From: Candidatus Endomicrobiellum calonymphae
GTDB taxonomy: Bacteria; Elusimicrobiota; Endomicrobiia; Endomicrobiales; Endomicrobiaceae
Length of the DNA: 64,000 nt
Assembly: GCA_031269945.1 (NCBI GenBank)
Contig: JAISYK010000007.1
Coordinates: forward strand, 174,255 to 238,254
Direction of reading: 5' to 3'
In this document: positions 57,083 to 64,000 of the stretch, in pieces
Numbering within the stretch: position 1 is the first letter of the stretch
Layout of the letters: each line of letters begins with the position of its first letter
Made by a program: the position numbers and the translations under genes
Notes under the pieces: model-generated
The model's input: the letters and a program-made list of their open reading frames with translations, nothing else
What the model was told of the DNA's origin: nothing
The model's database searches: none

Positions 57083-58179
57083 TCTTGTTCTCCTTCAAGT
57101 AAAACAACAACTGGCTCTCCACCCCTAGGCGACCACACTCTTTCTGGATTATTGCATATTATTCTTATTGCACTTTCTTCACTCGCAACATAAATTCTAT
57201 TACCTTTTTCAGCAGCAACTAAAGGGCGAAGTTTAATTCTATCGTTTAAAGCTATCATCCCCTTTTCATATCCTAAAATTATTGAAAACGGCCCATTAAC
57301 TAAGGCATTTGCATAAACTGCTCTAATACTTTTTAATTCATTTTTAACTTCTTCGCTTTTTTCTCTTTCAATATCATCCCAAAATGGGGCAGAAACTACT
57401 TTTATAGCTTTTTCAATAGGTAACTTATGTTTTCTCACAAGCATATCAAACAAATATGTTATTACTTCTGTATCTGTCTTCAGTGTACATTTATATCCAT
57501 ACATTTCGACGAATCTTCTGTTGGTATCATAAGAAGATATTTCTCCATTGTGTACAACAGACCAATTGAGTATTGTGAAGGGATGAGCCCCCCCCCACCA
57601 ACCCGGAGTATTTGTAGGAAATCTTCCATGTGCAGTCCACATATGAGCTTCATAAGTATCAAGCATGAAAAACTCACCTATATCTTCAGGGTAACCAACA
57701 CCTTTAAATGTCCCCATATTCTTCCCACTAGAAAAAACATATGCTCCTTCATAATCTGTGTTTATTTTTATAACGCATTTTGACGTAAAATCAGATTCAT
57801 CCACACAATCATCTTTTGATACACATGCTTGTGCTTGTGGACGAACAAAATAACGCCATATCAGTGGTATGTTTACAATACTAAGTACAGGCCTAGTTGG
57901 AATACTTTCTGCCTTTTCAACATCAAAATGTCTTTTGATAAAATTTTCTGTCTGAGCTTTAACACTTAAACTCTCGTAAAATATATGAAGCGCATAAAAA
58001 TCCTTATAACTTGGATAAATACCGTAAGCAGCGAACCCGCCCCCAAGTCCATTTGAACGATCATGCATTAACGCAATGGACTTAATAATTTCTTCTCCAT
58101 TAAATTTATTCCTTTTCCTATCTATTATGCCGCTTATGGCACATCCAGACGGTATTCTTAATTTACCTTCTCTTAACAT
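57079..58179 (-). CDS. Glutamate synthase glutaminase subunit (class II GATase)
   Basis: About 366 residues; releases ammonia from glutamine for the FMN subunit. The N-terminal nucleophile region is 'IPSGCAISGIIDRKR', with the Cys 13 residues into the chosen start, so a short leader would have to be removed. Also visible are 'AHMWTAHGRFPTNTPGWWGG' and 'WSVVHNGEISSYDTNRRF', standard class II motifs. The ATG at 58179 follows GGAGGGAGGA, a very strong ribosome site; the track start is 18 codons earlier. 'GWWGG' is coded by a run of nine G that must stay exact. Confidence 0.93.
   Translation of the reverse strand: MLREGKLRIPSGCAISGIIDRKRNKFNGEEIIKSIALMHDRSNGLGGGFAAYGIYPSYKDFYALHIFYESLSVKAQTENFIKRHFDVEKAESIPTRPVLSIVNIPLIWRYFVRPQAQACVSKDDCVDESDFTSKCVIKINTDYEGAYVFSSGKNMGTFKGVGYPEDIGEFFMLDTYEAHMWTAHGRFPTNTPGWWGGAHPFTILNWSVVHNGEISSYDTNRRFVEMYGYKCTLKTDTEVITYLFDMLVRKHKLPIEKAIKVVSAPFWDDIEREKSEEVKNELKSIRAVYANALVNGPFSIILGYEKGMIALNDRIKLRPLVAAEKGNRIYVASEESAIRIICNNPERVWSPRGGEPVVVLLEGEQE
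57588..57596. repeat. G9 tract inside the glutaminase gene
   Basis: The coding strand reads TGGTGGGGGGGGGCT for Trp-Trp-Gly-Gly-Ala. Nine G keep the frame; any single-base slip would frameshift the protein near its middle. Confidence 0.85.
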
Positions 58180-58195
58180 TCCTCCCTCCACCAAG

Positions 58196-58207
58196 CACAC
58201 ACACACA
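58196..58207. repeat. (CA)6 dinucleotide run in the glutamate synthase leader
   Basis: Six CA units (TG on the minus strand) lie just upstream of the ribosome site of the glutaminase gene. It is short and may be chance. Confidence 0.6.
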
Positions 58208-58268
58208 GATACATTTCTTAAAACAAACAGCACTTTGAATTACATATACTTCTTTCTCCCACTAGTAA

Positions 58269-58298
58269 ATTGTAATAAAATATTCAGAAAAAATACAA
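58269..58298 (-). promoter_or_regulatory. Possible promoter of the split glutamate synthase operon
   Basis: On the minus strand TTGTAT and TACAAT are 18 bases apart, about 90 bases before the glutaminase start. This is a reasonable sigma-70 match for the first gene of the run; a motif match only. Confidence 0.35.
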
Positions 58299-58431
58299 CC
58301 TACTTCATATAGAGTTTTAATGTTTTACTTCTAAATTAAATATCGATAAATAACATTTTTTTATCATGACATTTTCCACTCTTAAGTTTCTGTTTTAATG
58401 TTGATGTATTTATCTTCGAACATAAACAAAA

Positions 58432-58517
58432 TGGGCGAGGAGGGATTTGAACCCTCACGACTCTTGCAAGTCCCAGGATTTTAAGTCCTGTGCGTCTGCC
58501 AATTCCGCCACCCGCCC
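58432..58517 (-). tRNA. tRNA-Leu (anticodon UAA)
   Basis: The minus strand folds as a class II tRNA. Acceptor GGGCGGG pairs with CTCGCCC; the anticodon stem-loop is CAGGA-CTTAAAA-TCCTG, giving anticodon TAA; a variable arm (GGGACTTGCAAGAGTC region) follows; the T arm is GAGGGTTCAAATCCCTC. The discriminator is A and CCA is not encoded. It is the only RNA gene I found here. Confidence 0.95.
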
Positions 58518-58604
58518 TAACTTAAAAAACGACAAAATAACAATCTTAAGAACCCGCATTGTACTTTGTTTTTATAAAATCTTTTAATCAAAATCAATAT
58601 AACA

Positions 58605-58904
58605 CTAATTTTTTTTTTGATTCAATTTAAATTTTTCCACTTCCTCAGCATAATTAATTTGCAAATTTGAAATTGTTGAATTTAACATTTCTTCTTCTTT
58701 TTTTGTTAAATTATTCATAGTTTTACTACGAAGCGCGAGAAGCATATCAATTGCTATTTTTGCATTTTGCAAATCCACATGTATTTTATCAGAAGCAGAG
58801 CCCTGCATTTTGCCAAGATAACACCAAACTGAAGAAGCAAGCATTGTCATTAGATTTAAAAAATCTGAATCAATATCAAAAGTCTCTCTCTCTATATCTG
58901 ACAT
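58605..58904 (-). CDS. DUF1844 family protein
   Basis: This 99-residue protein of the DUF1844 family has no known function. The family marks are 'FLNLMTMLASSVWCYLGKMQ' at the start and 'AKIAIDMLLALRSKTMNNLT' with 'KEEEMLNSTISNLQINY' after. It is mostly helical, probably cytosolic. AGGA lies about seven bases before the ATG. It follows gltX by eight bases and probably shares its transcript. Confidence 0.85.
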   Translation of the reverse strand: MSDIERETFDIDSDFLNLMTMLASSVWCYLGKMQGSASDKIHVDLQNAKIAIDMLLALRSKTMNNLTKKEEEMLNSTISNLQINYAEEVEKFKLNQKKN

Positions 58905-58912
58905 TTCTGTTC

Positions 58913-60397
58913 CTATGTGAAAAATTTATTTATCGTAACATTTATTCTTCTAACTACCTCTTCTCTGCCCATAATTTCCATCATATGGAATAAACTTGGA
59001 CCTTGTTTCCTTCCAGAAATCGCAACTCTTATAGGATGAAACACTTGAGAAGTTTTAATATTTTTATCCATAGCAAAATGTCTTGCATACTTTTCTAAGG
59101 ATACGGCCGAAAAATCTTGATGATTAGAAAGTCCTATTAAACTTTTAGTCAGCACAAGTTCCGCAACGTTTTTTGACTTTTCAGAGAGCAACACCGTCCG
59201 TATTGCATCTTCCTCATAATCTATGTCTTTAGTAAAAAAAAAGTCTACAAGAGATGGAATATTTTTTAACAATTTTATTTTGTCTCGTTCTAAAAAAATA
59301 GCTTTTTTTAATAATTCAGTATCCCAATTTTTTATTAACTTATCATTACCCGTATAATTTATCCAATCAATAAATAATTCATAAATCTGATCAGAACTCT
59401 TTGAACGAATTTTCTCGCCATTAAGCCATAGCAACTTCGCAGAATCAAAAACTGACGGACTGGCACCACATCTTTCAATAGAAAACTTTTGCTTCATATC
59501 CTCCATCGTAAAAATCTGCTGACTATCCTCAGTAGACCACCCAAGCAACACTAAATAATTTATTAATGCCTCTTGTAAATAACCTTCTTTCCTATACTCC
59601 AAAACAGATATATGTCCATGCCTCTTCGAAAGCCTTGACCCGTCAGAGCCTAAAATCATAGCTAAATGTGCAAACTCAGGCATTTCCCAATTCAAAGCAT
59701 TATAAATATGCATTTGTTTGGGAGTATTTGAGATATGATCATCCCCTCTTAAGACATGAGTTATTTTCATAAGATAATCATCTACCACACACGCAAAGTT
59801 ATATGTAGGCGTACCATTCGCCTTAATAATTACAAAATCATCGAGCAAAAAGTTGTCAAATTTAATTTTACCTCTTATAATATCGTTCAAAACAACAATA
59901 CCTGTATCTGGCATTCTAAACCTGACGACAGGTACTTTGCCTCTTTTTTTTTGTTGTTCTCTTTGTTCGAGCGTGCTGTACCTGCACCTACCATCGTACT
60001 TAGGAGGAAGTTTATTAATCTGTGATTTTTTTCTAATATCGTCAACTTCTTCCGGATCACAATAACAGTAATATGCAAGTTTCCTAGTTACAAGTTCATC
60101 CGCGTACTTTTGATATATTCCTTTTTCTTTGCGCTCCATCTGATAATATGGTGAATATTTTAAATTTTCATTATCTGGCTGTCCCTCATCCCAATCAAGC
60201 TGAAGCCATTTCATGGCATCTAAAATAACTTTTACAGAAGCTTCAGTAGAACGAACTTCATCTGTATCCTCGATTCTCAAAATAAACTTACCTTTCCTAT
60301 TTTTCGCAAAAAGCCAATTAAATAAAGCCGTACGTGCACCTCCAACATGCAAATCACCAGTAGGAGATGGTGCAAACCTAACCCTTACATCAGCCAT
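58913..60397 (-). CDS. gltX: Glutamyl-tRNA synthetase
   Basis: Class I synthetase of 494 residues. It shows '[20 protein letters not shown]' with the HIGH motif, the zinc-finger-like region '[20 protein letters not shown]' to 'RCRY', '[20 protein letters not shown]', and '[15 protein letters not shown]' with the KMSKS-equivalent 'LSKRHG'. AAGGA lies seven bases before the ATG. No glutaminyl synthetase is in the window, so whether it also charges tRNA-Gln cannot be judged here. Confidence 0.96.
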   Translation of the reverse strand: MADVRVRFAPSPTGDLHVGGARTALFNWLFAKNRKGKFILRIEDTDEVRSTEASVKVILDAMKWLQLDWDEGQPDNENLKYSPYYQMERKEKGIYQKYADELVTRKLAYYCYCDPEEVDDIRKKSQINKLPPKYDGRCRYSTLEQREQQKKRGKVPVVRFRMPDTGIVVLNDIIRGKIKFDNFLLDDFVIIKANGTPTYNFACVVDDYLMKITHVLRGDDHISNTPKQMHIYNALNWEMPEFAHLAMILGSDGSRLSKRHGHISVLEYRKEGYLQEALINYLVLLGWSTEDSQQIFTMEDMKQKFSIERCGASPSVFDSAKLLWLNGEKIRSKSSDQIYELFIDWINYTGNDKLIKNWDTELLKKAIFLERDKIKLLKNIPSLVDFFFTKDIDYEEDAIRTVLLSEKSKNVAELVLTKSLIGLSNHQDFSAVSLEKYARHFAMDKNIKTSQVFHPIRVAISGRKQGPSLFHMMEIMGREEVVRRINVTINKFFT

Positions 60398-60547
60398 TAA
60401 CTATTCCTTATACACTCGATACGAATCTAGATAGAGAACAATCCGCACAACTAGAAGAAATATACAATTAATCAAAAAAGTACCGGCAACAAAAAAAATA
60501 AAACTTAAATTAAATTAAATAAACACTTTCGCTTTTAGTTTTGTTCA

Positions 60548-61420
60548 CTAATAAATTACCTTATTTAATGAGTATTCAATAATACCAGTGGCTCCGGATC
60601 TTTTTATAGCAGGTATTATTTTTTTTACAGTTTTTTCTTCTAAAACAACCTCTAGGGCAACCCAGTTCTTATCACTCAATTGAGATATTGTAGGTTTTTT
60701 AAGAGCCGGTAGAACAGATACAACTTTTTCTAGAGATCCAATAGGGATATTCATTTTGAGACCTACCATTCCTTCAGAAGCAAGTGCTCCCTTCAAAAGC
60801 ATAGCCATATTCTCCATTTTTTCCCTTTTCCATCTATCATCAAAAGCTTTAGCATTTGTGATGAATCTTGTGGTTGAAACAAGCATTTCATCTATTACTT
60901 TCAATTTATTAGCTCTTAAAGATGACCCTGTCTCAGTAAGCTCAACTACCGCATCAACAAACTTACCAGCTTTTGCCTCTGTTGCTCCCCACGAGAATTC
61001 AATATCTACCCTAACCTTGTTTTTTTTAAAATATTTTTTCGTATAGCTTAAAAGCTCTGTTGCGATACGTTTGCCCTGCAAATCATTCACTGATTTAATT
61101 TTTGAGTCCTCAGGCACAGCTAAAACCCACCTCACGGGTTTGAATCCTGATTTTGCATAATTTAACTCGCATACCTCCTTAACCGTAGCACCACTCTCGC
61201 ATATCCAATCATAACCTGTAATCCCAGCGTCAAAAAAACCATTTTGAACGTATATAGCCATTTCTTGTGAACGCATCAACATTATTTCCAGCTCGTCATC
61301 ATCAGATATCGGATAATATGATCTAGCCGATACATCTATTTTTATACCTGCCCTTCTAAATAATTCAATTGTCGGATCTTGAAGACTTCCTTTCGGAAAC
61401 CCTAATTTCAATTTTTTCAT
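60548..61420 (-). CDS. hisG: ATP phosphoribosyltransferase (long form)
   Basis: First step of histidine synthesis. About 290 residues with the HisG core ('[20 protein letters not shown]', '[10 protein letters not shown]', '[14 protein letters not shown]', '[20 protein letters not shown]') and the extra C-terminal regulatory domain of the long type ('[20 protein letters not shown]'), so feedback by histidine is likely and no HisZ is needed. The ATG at 61420 follows AAGGG; the track begins one codon earlier at a GTG. No other his genes lie beside it; it follows cvpA. Confidence 0.94.
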   Translation of the reverse strand: MKKLKLGFPKGSLQDPTIELFRRAGIKIDVSARSYYPISDDDELEIMLMRSQEMAIYVQNGFFDAGITGYDWICESGATVKEVCELNYAKSGFKPVRWVLAVPEDSKIKSVNDLQGKRIATELLSYTKKYFKKNKVRVDIEFSWGATEAKAGKFVDAVVELTETGSSLRANKLKVIDEMLVSTTRFITNAKAFDDRWKREKMENMAMLLKGALASEGMVGLKMNIPIGSLEKVVSVLPALKKPTISQLSDKNWVALEVVLEEKTVKKIIPAIKRSGATGIIEYSLNKVIY

Positions 61421-61428
61421 CACATCCC

Positions 61429-61905
61429 TTAATCGGCTTTATCTTTATTAAAATTTTGTAATTTTGATTTCAAATGAGCATACGAAAAAACATAGCCTTT
61501 AAATAAAGGAACTTTAGATTCTATAAAACAAGATACAGTTCTACATATCTTGCCGCTTGATTTATCTAACACATAATTCTCGTAGACCATGATGGGGACT
61601 ATGACATTTGTACACAATATAAGCCAAACGCAAACACTCAACACCAACCCACCAATTTTATCTAAAAAATTCATACACAAAAAATCAACTAATCTTACAA
61701 TAAAACAACCCAATACAATGGTAAGCACCGCGACCACTACAAATGTTAAATATAAGCTTAATCCTTCTCGATACGAATATTTACTTGAAATAAAAGCTGC
61801 TAAAAACCCTGCGAGAATCGTAAAAAAAATTTTTGTAAAACCAACAGACCAACCCACTCTAACTATTACAATTACACCCAATATCAAAAAAATATCTATT
61901 AGCAA
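61429..61905 (-). CDS. CvpA family membrane protein
   Basis: This 158-residue inner-membrane protein has about four helices. The start '[20 protein letters not shown]' and '[20 protein letters not shown]' match the CvpA family, linked in E. coli to colicin V production and envelope stress. It begins with TTG four bases after the DUF1015 stop and has only a weak ribosome site, so it may be translated by coupling. The function here is unknown. Confidence 0.75.
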   Translation of the reverse strand: MLIDIFLILGVIVIVRVGWSVGFTKIFFTILAGFLAAFISSKYSYREGLSLYLTFVVVAVLTIVLGCFIVRLVDFLCMNFLDKIGGLVLSVCVWLILCTNVIVPIMVYENYVLDKSSGKICRTVSCFIESKVPLFKGYVFSYAHLKSKLQNFNKDKAD

Positions 61906-61908
61906 AAT

Positions 61909-63126
61909 TCATACCGTCCTTATTACCATTCCGCTTGCAACCTTGGGATAAAAATATGTTGACTTCTGAGGCATCATTTCATTATTTAAACTGATAGCTC
62001 TCAAAGATTCAACAGGAGTTGGCGGTACTATAATCGCAATTTTTCCAGTTTTTTTAGCAAGCAACACGGCTTCTTTATCATTTTTCACGTAAGTAAATTC
62101 TGAAGCGTCAATATTTGGCACAAGTGCACTGTGTAAAATGCTTACTGCTAAACTTCTGTAAGCTTTACTATTATTAGGCATTATTTTTTTAAGAAGCGAA
62201 TCTTTTTTTATGGTTAAAACTCTATATTTATCATTTTTAAAAACCATCATAGGCTGAACTTCTTTTTTAGAAAGTTTTTGAAAATTTTTTACTGAATGTA
62301 TATCAAAATATCTGTAAACGTTTGACTCCAATTCTATAGGTTCTTGAATAACTCTGTGTGCAGGCCAAATTGAAATACCTGGATCTTTCATTGAGCAAAA
62401 ATAAGCTAAAACATAATTATAATCTCTTTCTAAAGAATAATTTTTATCTTTTGCCTTTCTTTCTTGACTATAACTCCAAGCAGTTTCGTATCTGTGATGC
62501 CCATCTGCTATAAACATTTTTTTACCAGACAAATATTGTTCTACAGTCTTAATTACACATTCATCGTTAACAGTCCACAATTTATGGAAAGTACCATCTT
62601 TGTCTTTTGCAGTTGACGAGGTTACTTTTCTGCATATTTTTCTGTAAATATCTTTGATTATAAAATCTTCATCTTCAAATAAACAAAAAATAGGACTAAT
62701 ATTCGCCTTCGTAGCCCTCAAAAGGTCCAGTCTATCACTTTTTGGACCTTCAAGCGTTTTCTCATGCGGCTTTATTGAGCTTTTATCAGAATGAGGATCA
62801 TCAAGTTTCAAAGCTGCAAAAAAACCTTCCCTAGTCATTTTAATTCCATGATCATCAAAAACTTGCTCATAAAAATACAAAGAAGGTTTCTCATCCTGCA
62901 CAAGTGTGCCCCCATCTTGCCATGCCTTAAACAAGTCGCTAGCATTTTCATATTTATTCCTTTCACCCAAAGAATCAGATAATTCAACATTGACCATATT
63001 AAAAGGTGACAACTTTCTAAGTTTCTTTTTTTCATCAGAACTTATAACATCATAAGGAGGACATATAAAATCAGTAACGTCACTTTCCGAAAATCTAATA
63101 GCTCTAAATGCCTTTACCTCTGCCAT
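61909..63126 (-). CDS. DUF1015 family protein
   Basis: About 405 residues of the DUF1015 (SerB-cotranscribed) family, function unknown. Family marks are 'VKAFRAIRFSESDVTDFICP' then 'PYDVIS', 'SLYFYEQVF', 'LEGPKSDRLDLLRATKANIS', 'MFIADGHHRYETAWSYSQER' and the C-terminal 'IVPPTPVESLRAIS'. The ATG at 63126 has GGAGG eight bases upstream; the track start is 13 codons earlier. It heads the run with cvpA and hisG. Confidence 0.92.
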   Translation of the reverse strand: MAEVKAFRAIRFSESDVTDFICPPYDVISSDEKKKLRKLSPFNMVNVELSDSLGERNKYENASDLFKAWQDGGTLVQDEKPSLYFYEQVFDDHGIKMTREGFFAALKLDDPHSDKSSIKPHEKTLEGPKSDRLDLLRATKANISPIFCLFEDEDFIIKDIYRKICRKVTSSTAKDKDGTFHKLWTVNDECVIKTVEQYLSGKKMFIADGHHRYETAWSYSQERKAKDKNYSLERDYNYVLAYFCSMKDPGISIWPAHRVIQEPIELESNVYRYFDIHSVKNFQKLSKKEVQPMMVFKNDKYRVLTIKKDSLLKKIMPNNSKAYRSLAVSILHSALVPNIDASEFTYVKNDKEAVLLAKKTGKIAIIVPPTPVESLRAISLNNEMMPQKSTYFYPKVASGMVIRTV

Positions 63127-63192
63127 AACCACTTCCTCCAACTCACTTAACTGACTAATTGACAATTTTAATAAGTCACACTCGCCACAGAT

Positions 63193-63220
63193 CTTATAAT
63201 AAATAATTGAATATTGTCAA
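63193..63220 (-). promoter_or_regulatory. Likely promoter for the DUF1015-cvpA-hisG run
   Basis: On the minus strand a perfect TTGACA is followed 16 bases later by TATAAG, about 65 bases before the DUF1015 ATG. It lies in the divergent gap with the M23 gene. Motif match only. Confidence 0.5.
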
Positions 63221-63240
63221 AAAGTTTGAAATCTTATAGA

Positions 63241-64000
63241 ATGATCCGATTGATGGAATTCTCTAAAAAAAAAACTTTTATCTATCTTACTTTTATCGTA
63301 TTAATCACATTAATCTTGTTTCATATAGCCGATAAATTAGCATTTACAAAAAAAAAATCTGACGACGATAGAAAGCCATACGCCGAGAAAGTAATAATAA
63401 AACAGGGGGACATTCTCACTTCAACATTAAGCAACACAAGACTTTCACCTAAAGATTCTACAGAAATCGTCGAAAACCTCACAAAATTATTAAATGTCAA
63501 TCACTGTATGCCAGGAGATTCCTATGAGATAATCTATGACTCCAAAACTGGACAGTGGAAAGATTTTAGTTATTATCCGCCAGGAATTTCATATTACTTA
63601 CTAACTAAAGTTCCCCACAATAATGAAATAAAAATTGAAAAAAAAGATCTTAAAACAGTTATAAAAAAACACAAAGCACAGGGAATTATTTATTCGTCTT
63701 TATGGACGGCTATGACATCTCAAAACATACCGTTGAAAACAATACATTCCTTTACAGATATATTCGCATGGAAAATAGATTTTCTCACGGATACAAAAGA
63801 TGGGGATAGTTTTAAAATTGTATACGAAATAGAAGAAGTAAATAAAAAAAATACAAAATTACCATTAAAAATCATAGCAGCACAATATAAAACATCTTCA
63901 AAGACCTATAATGCATTTTACTTCAAAATAAAAAATTCAAAAAATGGAAGTTATTTTAATGAAAATGGTAAATCACTAAAAAGTGCATTTTTAAAATCTC
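63241..64000 (+). CDS. M23 family peptidase, N-terminal part (cut by window edge)
   Basis: An open frame of 253 codons runs off the window without a stop, so it is missing from the ORF track. It opens 'MIRLMEFSKKKTFIYLTFIV' with one transmembrane anchor ('IYLTFIVLITLILFHIA'), then an OapA/LysM-like region ('VIIKQGDILTSTLSNTRLS', 'MPGDSYEIIYD'), and 'FTDIFAWKIDFLTDTKDGDS' with 'FKIVYEIEEV' and 'IIAAQYKTSSKTYNAFYF', ending 'GKSLKSAFLKS'. This is the N-terminal half of MepM/ShyA-type endopeptidases; the zinc-binding M23 domain should follow beyond 64000. A second ATG at 63253 is another possible start. Confidence 0.82.
   Translation, partial: MIRLMEFSKKKTFIYLTFIVLITLILFHIADKLAFTKKKSDDDRKPYAEKVIIKQGDILTSTLSNTRLSPKDSTEIVENLTKLLNVNHCMPGDSYEIIYDSKTGQWKDFSYYPPGISYYLLTKVPHNNEIKIEKKDLKTVIKKHKAQGIIYSSLWTAMTSQNIPLKTIHSFTDIFAWKIDFLTDTKDGDSFKIVYEIEEVNKKNTKLPLKIIAAQYKTSSKTYNAFYFKIKNSKNGSYFNENGKSLKSAFLKS

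Noticed and set aside
1-64000. Intrinsic terminators, insertion sequences and CRISPR arrays
   Set aside because: I found no convincing GC-rich hairpin followed by a T run, no transposase motif with inverted repeats, and no regularly spaced repeats. AT-rich hairpins occur everywhere and were not called.

Overview
The window is AT-rich DNA from what looks like a genome under reduction. Intact housekeeping genes alternate with long gaps (0.5-3 kb) that still hold broken coding sequence. The proteins point to a diderm, anaerobic, fermentative bacterium: a Tol-Pal system, an OprB-like porin, lipoprotein maturation enzymes, ferredoxin-linked redox enzymes of the Nfn type, and a domain-split glutamate synthase. 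The mix of complete nucleotide, amino-acid and tRNA-charging genes with many decaying ones recalls host-restricted Elusimicrobiota such as 'Candidatus Endomicrobium' of termite-gut flagellates. That assignment is inference from gene content and style; nothing here (no rRNA) proves it. One tRNA gene, tRNA-Leu(UAA), is present. I saw no rRNA, CRISPR array, insertion sequence or convincing riboswitch.

Layout. 1-2149: decayed genes only. 2150-5384 (minus): carbon module tpiA, rpiB and transketolase split into N and C halves. 5385-6582: debris. 6583-10117 (minus): nfnA-nfnB electron-bifurcating transhydrogenase pair and tyrS. 11427-15501 (minus): envelope operon in the order pal, cpoB/ybgF-like, tolA/tonB-like, tolB, tolQ, tolR. 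17030-20619 (minus): ftsX, a catalytically dead EnvC-like protein, a small membrane protein, tsaD. 20744-23095 (minus): trpS followed by clear wrecks of scpA and scpB. 23610-26895 (plus): mnmG, a frameshifted SemiSWEET gene and rsmG. 26897-33659 (minus): ileS-lspA-lgt-rluD and yggS-proC-yggU. 33660-36550: debris. 36551-38900: metK and recA. 38901-42101: debris and a GT-rich stretch. 42102-43172 (plus): porin. 43195-52443 (minus): pyrG, purF, carB, an amino-acid permease and carA, i.e. pyrimidine and purine synthesis. 52787-58179 (minus): glutamate synthase split over separate genes with a polyferredoxin and a flavoprotein. 58432-63126 (minus): tRNA-Leu, DUF1844 gene, gltX, hisG, cvpA, DUF1015 gene. 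63241-64000 (plus): the 5' part of an M23 peptidase gene cut by the window edge and absent from the ORF track.

How the genes work together. Glutamine amide nitrogen is a common thread: PurF, PyrG, CarA/CarB and the split glutamate synthase all carry glutaminase domains or subunits. The Nfn pair and the glutamate synthase accessory flavoprotein and ferredoxin would tie this to NAD(P)H and ferredoxin pools. Tol-Pal, FtsX/EnvC, Lgt/LspA and the M23 protein form an envelope and division set. Nearly all intact genes lie on the minus strand; the four plus-strand genes are mnmG, rsmG, the porin and the M23 gene.

Most notable: (1) scpA and scpB, which encode the partners of SMC, are recognisable but destroyed; (2) runs of 6-10 G occur at Shine-Dalgarno positions of tpiA, pal, recA and carA, in three gaps, and a run of nine lies inside the glutamate synthase glutaminase gene, where one slipped base would break it; (3) several pseudogenes keep readable protein in shifted frames, including one of about 310 codons that I cannot identify.
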